Of a DNA stretch of 15,172 bases, positions 12,917 through 15,172 are shown piece by piece; positions within the stretch are counted from its first letter, which is position 1, and every line of letters begins with the position of its first letter. A program made the position numbers and the translations under genes. Source of the DNA: Nitrosomonas sp. UBA6494 (GTDB lineage Bacteria > Pseudomonadota > Gammaproteobacteria > Burkholderiales > Nitrosomonadaceae); assembly GCA_002435335.1 (NCBI GenBank), contig DJMI01000064.1, positions 1 through 15,172 of the forward strand. The letters run 5' to 3'. The notes under the pieces are model-generated. The model was not told the DNA's origin. It did not search any database and saw nothing but the letters and a program-made list of their open reading frames with translations.

Positions 12917-15097
12917 ATGCCTATCATTCGTGTCGCACTCAATGTCCCAGTCGACACGCTGTTCGATTATCAAGCCGATGATGCCAGCGAGCGCGATATC
13001 GGGTTAAGAGCTTGTGTTCCCTTCGGCAACAAACGTGTCACAGGAATTATCGTTACGGTTTGTACCAAAACGCAAGTACCCGTCGATAAAGTAAAAACTG
13101 CGTATCACATTTTTCGGGAAATAAATCCGCTCACGCCAGCCCTACTGGAGCTATTTCAGTTTTGTAGTCAGTATTATCATTATCCACTCGGCATGATCAC
13201 CATGAACAGCCTGCCCGCTTTGTTGCGCAACAACAAAGCGGTGAAATTAAAGGATGCGGCGCAGACACGATGGATTCTCACCGATTTAGGCAAGCAAATT
13301 GAAATAAACAGCATCCCGGCACGTAATCGCGTTGCACGTCGCTTACTCTCGGAATTCCAGATCGCATCAGCACTCACACGAAGTCAAATCAAACAAATTT
13401 CGCAGCGTGCTATTCAATTGATTACGGTATGGCTGCAATTGGGCTGGATCGTTGAAATGGCAGCGAAAGCTATGCCGCAAAGCACGGAAAGAATTCCAGA
13501 ATTGACAACAGAACAGGTCGCTGCAGTCTCTGCCGTGATCAGTGATTTTGCGCAATTTCAAACATGGCTGCTACATGGCATAACAGGCAGCGGCAAAACC
13601 GAAGTCTATTTGCGCCTCATAGCCTATGCGTTAGCTCAAGACAAACAAGCTCTGGTCTTGATTCCCGAAATCAACTTAACGCCACAACTGGTGGCGATTT
13701 TTAGTGCGCGCTTTCCTGATGTTTTGCTGATTAATCTGCATAGCGGCTGTAACGACAGCGAAAGACTGACTGGTTGGATACGAGCGCAACGCGATGAAGC
13801 CAAAATCATCCTCGGTACACGATTGGCGGTTTTTACGCCCATGCCCAATTTGGGTTTGATCATTGTCGATGAGGAACACGACAGCTCATTCAAACAGCAA
13901 GACGGATTACGGTATTCTGCACGCGATCTGGCCATCTTTCGCGCCCGACAATCCAATATACCGGTGATTCTAGGTTCCGCCACCCCCTCTTTGGAAACCT
14001 ACTTCAACGCAACCACTCACCGCTATCGATACCTCAGGCTGACAACGCGGGCAGTACAAAATGCAACACTACCCGACATTTTATGTATCGACACACGCCA
14101 CCATAAAATGCTGGATGGATTTACCGAACCATTACTTAAAGCGCTTGAAAAATGTTTGACGGATAAACACCAAAGTCTGGTTTTCATCAATCGACGCGGT
14201 TATGCACCTGTACTGCTATGCAAATCCTGCCTATGGACCGCACACTGTCACCGCTGCTCCAGTCGTTTAGTGGTTCACTTGAAAAACAGAAAACTAAGCT
14301 GCCATCATTGCGGTCACCAAGAAAATTTTCCACTTGCCTGTCCAAAATGCGGCAATCAAGACATTGTCCCGTTTGGCCACGGTACACAGCGCATCGAAGA
14401 AACGCTCACTACTCATTTCCCATCCGCTAGAATTTTGCGTATTGATCGCGACAGCACGCGACGCAAAAATGCTTGGCAAGAAATATTGCACGCGATTCAT
14501 ACACAGCAAGTCGATATCTTAGTCGGTACGCAATTGCTGGCTAAAGGTCACGATTTCCCGAATTTGTCGTTGGTTGGCATTCTGAACGCTGATCATTCGC
14601 TCTACAGTACCGATTTCCGTGCAAGCGAACGCTTGTTTGCACAATTGATGCAAGTCTCTGGACGCGCAGGCCGCGCCAATATTCCAGGACAAGTATTAAT
14701 TCAAACAGAATTTCCCGATCACCCTTTGTATCATGCACTGCGGCAGCACGACTACACTGCATTGGCGCAAACCTTACTTGCAGAAAGGAAAATTGCAGGA
14801 TTTCCGCCGTATGTATATCAAGCCATCTTACGTGCCGAAGCGCACAACTTGGAAACAGCGCTGGATTTTCTACAACAAGCAAAAAATCTAGCACCGCCTC
14901 TACAAGCTATCGAATTATTCGATCCGGTTCCGGCCCATTTTCTGCGATTGAAAGGCATGGAGCGCGCACATCTTCTGATCCAATCGCGCTCACGCAAACA
15001 TTTGCAATCCTTTCTTAACGATTGGTACCCAAAAATATACACACTGCCACATCGAAAAACAAGATGGATGCTTGATGTCGATCCGATAGAACCCTGA
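12917..15097 (+). CDS. priA: Primosomal protein N', replication-restart helicase PriA
   Basis: Superfamily 2 3'-to-5' DNA helicase that recognises stalled forks and D-loops and starts replisome reloading. It has 726 residues, near E. coli's 732. The N-terminal 3'-DNA-binding domain begins with VALNVPVDTLFDY and contains VPFGNKRVTGIIV. Walker A is GITGSGKT (221-228, Lys227), Walker B DEEH (318-321), followed by the aromatic-rich-loop segment HDSSFKQQDGLRYSARDLA. Motif III is GSATPS (353-358). Eight cysteines in four CxxC pairs (435/438, 444/447, 462/465, 475/478) form the two-zinc insertion. Motifs V and VI are GTQLLAKGHDFPNL and QVSGRAGRA (579-587). All are intact. The ATG at 12917 has AAGG about six bases upstream. 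Confidence 0.97.
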   Translation: MPIIRVALNVPVDTLFDYQADDASERDIGLRACVPFGNKRVTGIIVTVCTKTQVPVDKVKTAYHIFREINPLTPALLELFQFCSQYYHYPLGMITMNSLPALLRNNKAVKLKDAAQTRWILTDLGKQIEINSIPARNRVARRLLSEFQIASALTRSQIKQISQRAIQLITVWLQLGWIVEMAAKAMPQSTERIPELTTEQVAAVSAVISDFAQFQTWLLHGITGSGKTEVYLRLIAYALAQDKQALVLIPEINLTPQLVAIFSARFPDVLLINLHSGCNDSERLTGWIRAQRDEAKIILGTRLAVFTPMPNLGLIIVDEEHDSSFKQQDGLRYSARDLAIFRARQSNIPVILGSATPSLETYFNATTHRYRYLRLTTRAVQNATLPDILCIDTRHHKMLDGFTEPLLKALEKCLTDKHQSLVFINRRGYAPVLLCKSCLWTAHCHRCSSRLVVHLKNRKLSCHHCGHQENFPLACPKCGNQDIVPFGHGTQRIEETLTTHFPSARILRIDRDSTRRKNAWQEILHAIHTQQVDILVGTQLLAKGHDFPNLSLVGILNADHSLYSTDFRASERLFAQLMQVSGRAGRANIPGQVLIQTEFPDHPLYHALRQHDYTALAQTLLAERKIAGFPPYVYQAILRAEAHNLETALDFLQQAKNLAPPLQAIELFDPVPAHFLRLKGMERAHLLIQSRSRKHLQSFLNDWYPKIYTLPHRKTRWMLDVDPIEP
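13215..13241. repeat. Perfect 11-bp inverted repeat with 5-base loop inside priA
   Basis: CCGCTTTGTTG (13215-13225) and CAACAAAGCGG (13231-13241) are exact reverse complements around CGCAA. A 14-base palindrome, TTGTTGCGCAACAA (13220-13233), overlaps it, so two alternative foldings exist. It covers codons for P-A-L-L-R-N-N-K-A-V near residue 105, in the N-terminal DNA-binding part of PriA. Confidence 0.85.
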
Positions 15098-15172
15098 CAT
15101 CATCTTTTGCGCTATAGCACATAAAATACTTACCTAATTGATCATAAGCACGCATTGCCTCATAGATAAAAG

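Noticed and set aside
15015..15172. Minus-strand frame open from the window edge, starting F-I-Y-E-A-M-R-A-Y-D, about 51 codons
   Set aside because: It would run about 80 bases antisense into the 3' end of priA before its stop, and nothing in it is recognisable. It could be the tail of a convergent gene, but the part outside priA (15098-15172) is too short to tell.
1..15172. Mobile elements, CRISPR arrays, tRNA or rRNA genes, riboswitches
   Set aside because: No transposase or integrase frame, no spaced direct repeats, no cloverleaf-like segment and no recognisable riboswitch core were seen; the intergenic gaps are all too short for most of these.

Overview
The window looks like ordinary chromosome from a Betaproteobacterium, most likely of the Nitrosomonadales (Nitrosomonas/Nitrosospira-like or a related low-GC methylotroph). 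This is an inference from the AT-rich intergenic DNA, the classical two-domain ArgA, the Chp-type PilG, the trkA-trkH arrangement and the flavour of the SirB2, Rieske and lipoprotein genes; no rRNA or other marker fixes the taxon. I see no insertion sequence, integrase, tRNA, rRNA, CRISPR array or phage gene. All genes are tightly packed and no gene-free stretch exceeds about 210 bases.

Region 1 (1-4897, minus strand) is one likely operon read from right to left: a thioredoxin-like protein with a CNHC motif, an inositol-monophosphatase-family phosphatase, TrkA and TrkH (potassium uptake), and PilG, the twitching-motility response regulator. Genes overlap or lie within about 45 bases of each other, and several starts are non-ATG with good ribosome binding sites (GTG for the phosphatase and pilG, TTG for trkA). 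Past pilG, about 160 AT-rich bases lead to the first codons of another minus-strand gene cut by the window edge.

Region 2 (5026-7103, plus strand) is an rsmE-argA pair: 16S rRNA U1498 methyltransferase and N-acetylglutamate synthase, separated by two bases. A divergent promoter region (4898-5025) separates it from Region 1.

Region 3 (7136-11205, minus strand) reads from right to left: a Rieske non-haem-iron oxygenase, an EamA/DMT-type permease, a SpoIIAA-like (STAS-fold) protein with its own promoter candidate, a CopD-like four-helix membrane protein, a SirB2-family membrane protein translationally coupled to it, and a GNAT acetyltransferase. At the end is an easily missed 36-residue single-helix membrane protein with its own promoter candidate and Shine-Dalgarno sequence.

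Region 4 (11417-15097, plus strand) holds a two-domain lipoprotein of unknown function and PriA, the replication-restart helicase, with a long hairpin between them.

No clear new multi-gene system is present. The most useful leads are the 36-aa membrane protein at 7136-7246, the bridging glutamate in the Rieske oxygenase, a roughly 25-residue serine/acidic insertion in TrkA, the CopD-like/SirB2 coupled pair, the lipoprotein with Asp at +2, and two perfect 11-bp inverted repeats buried inside coding sequence.
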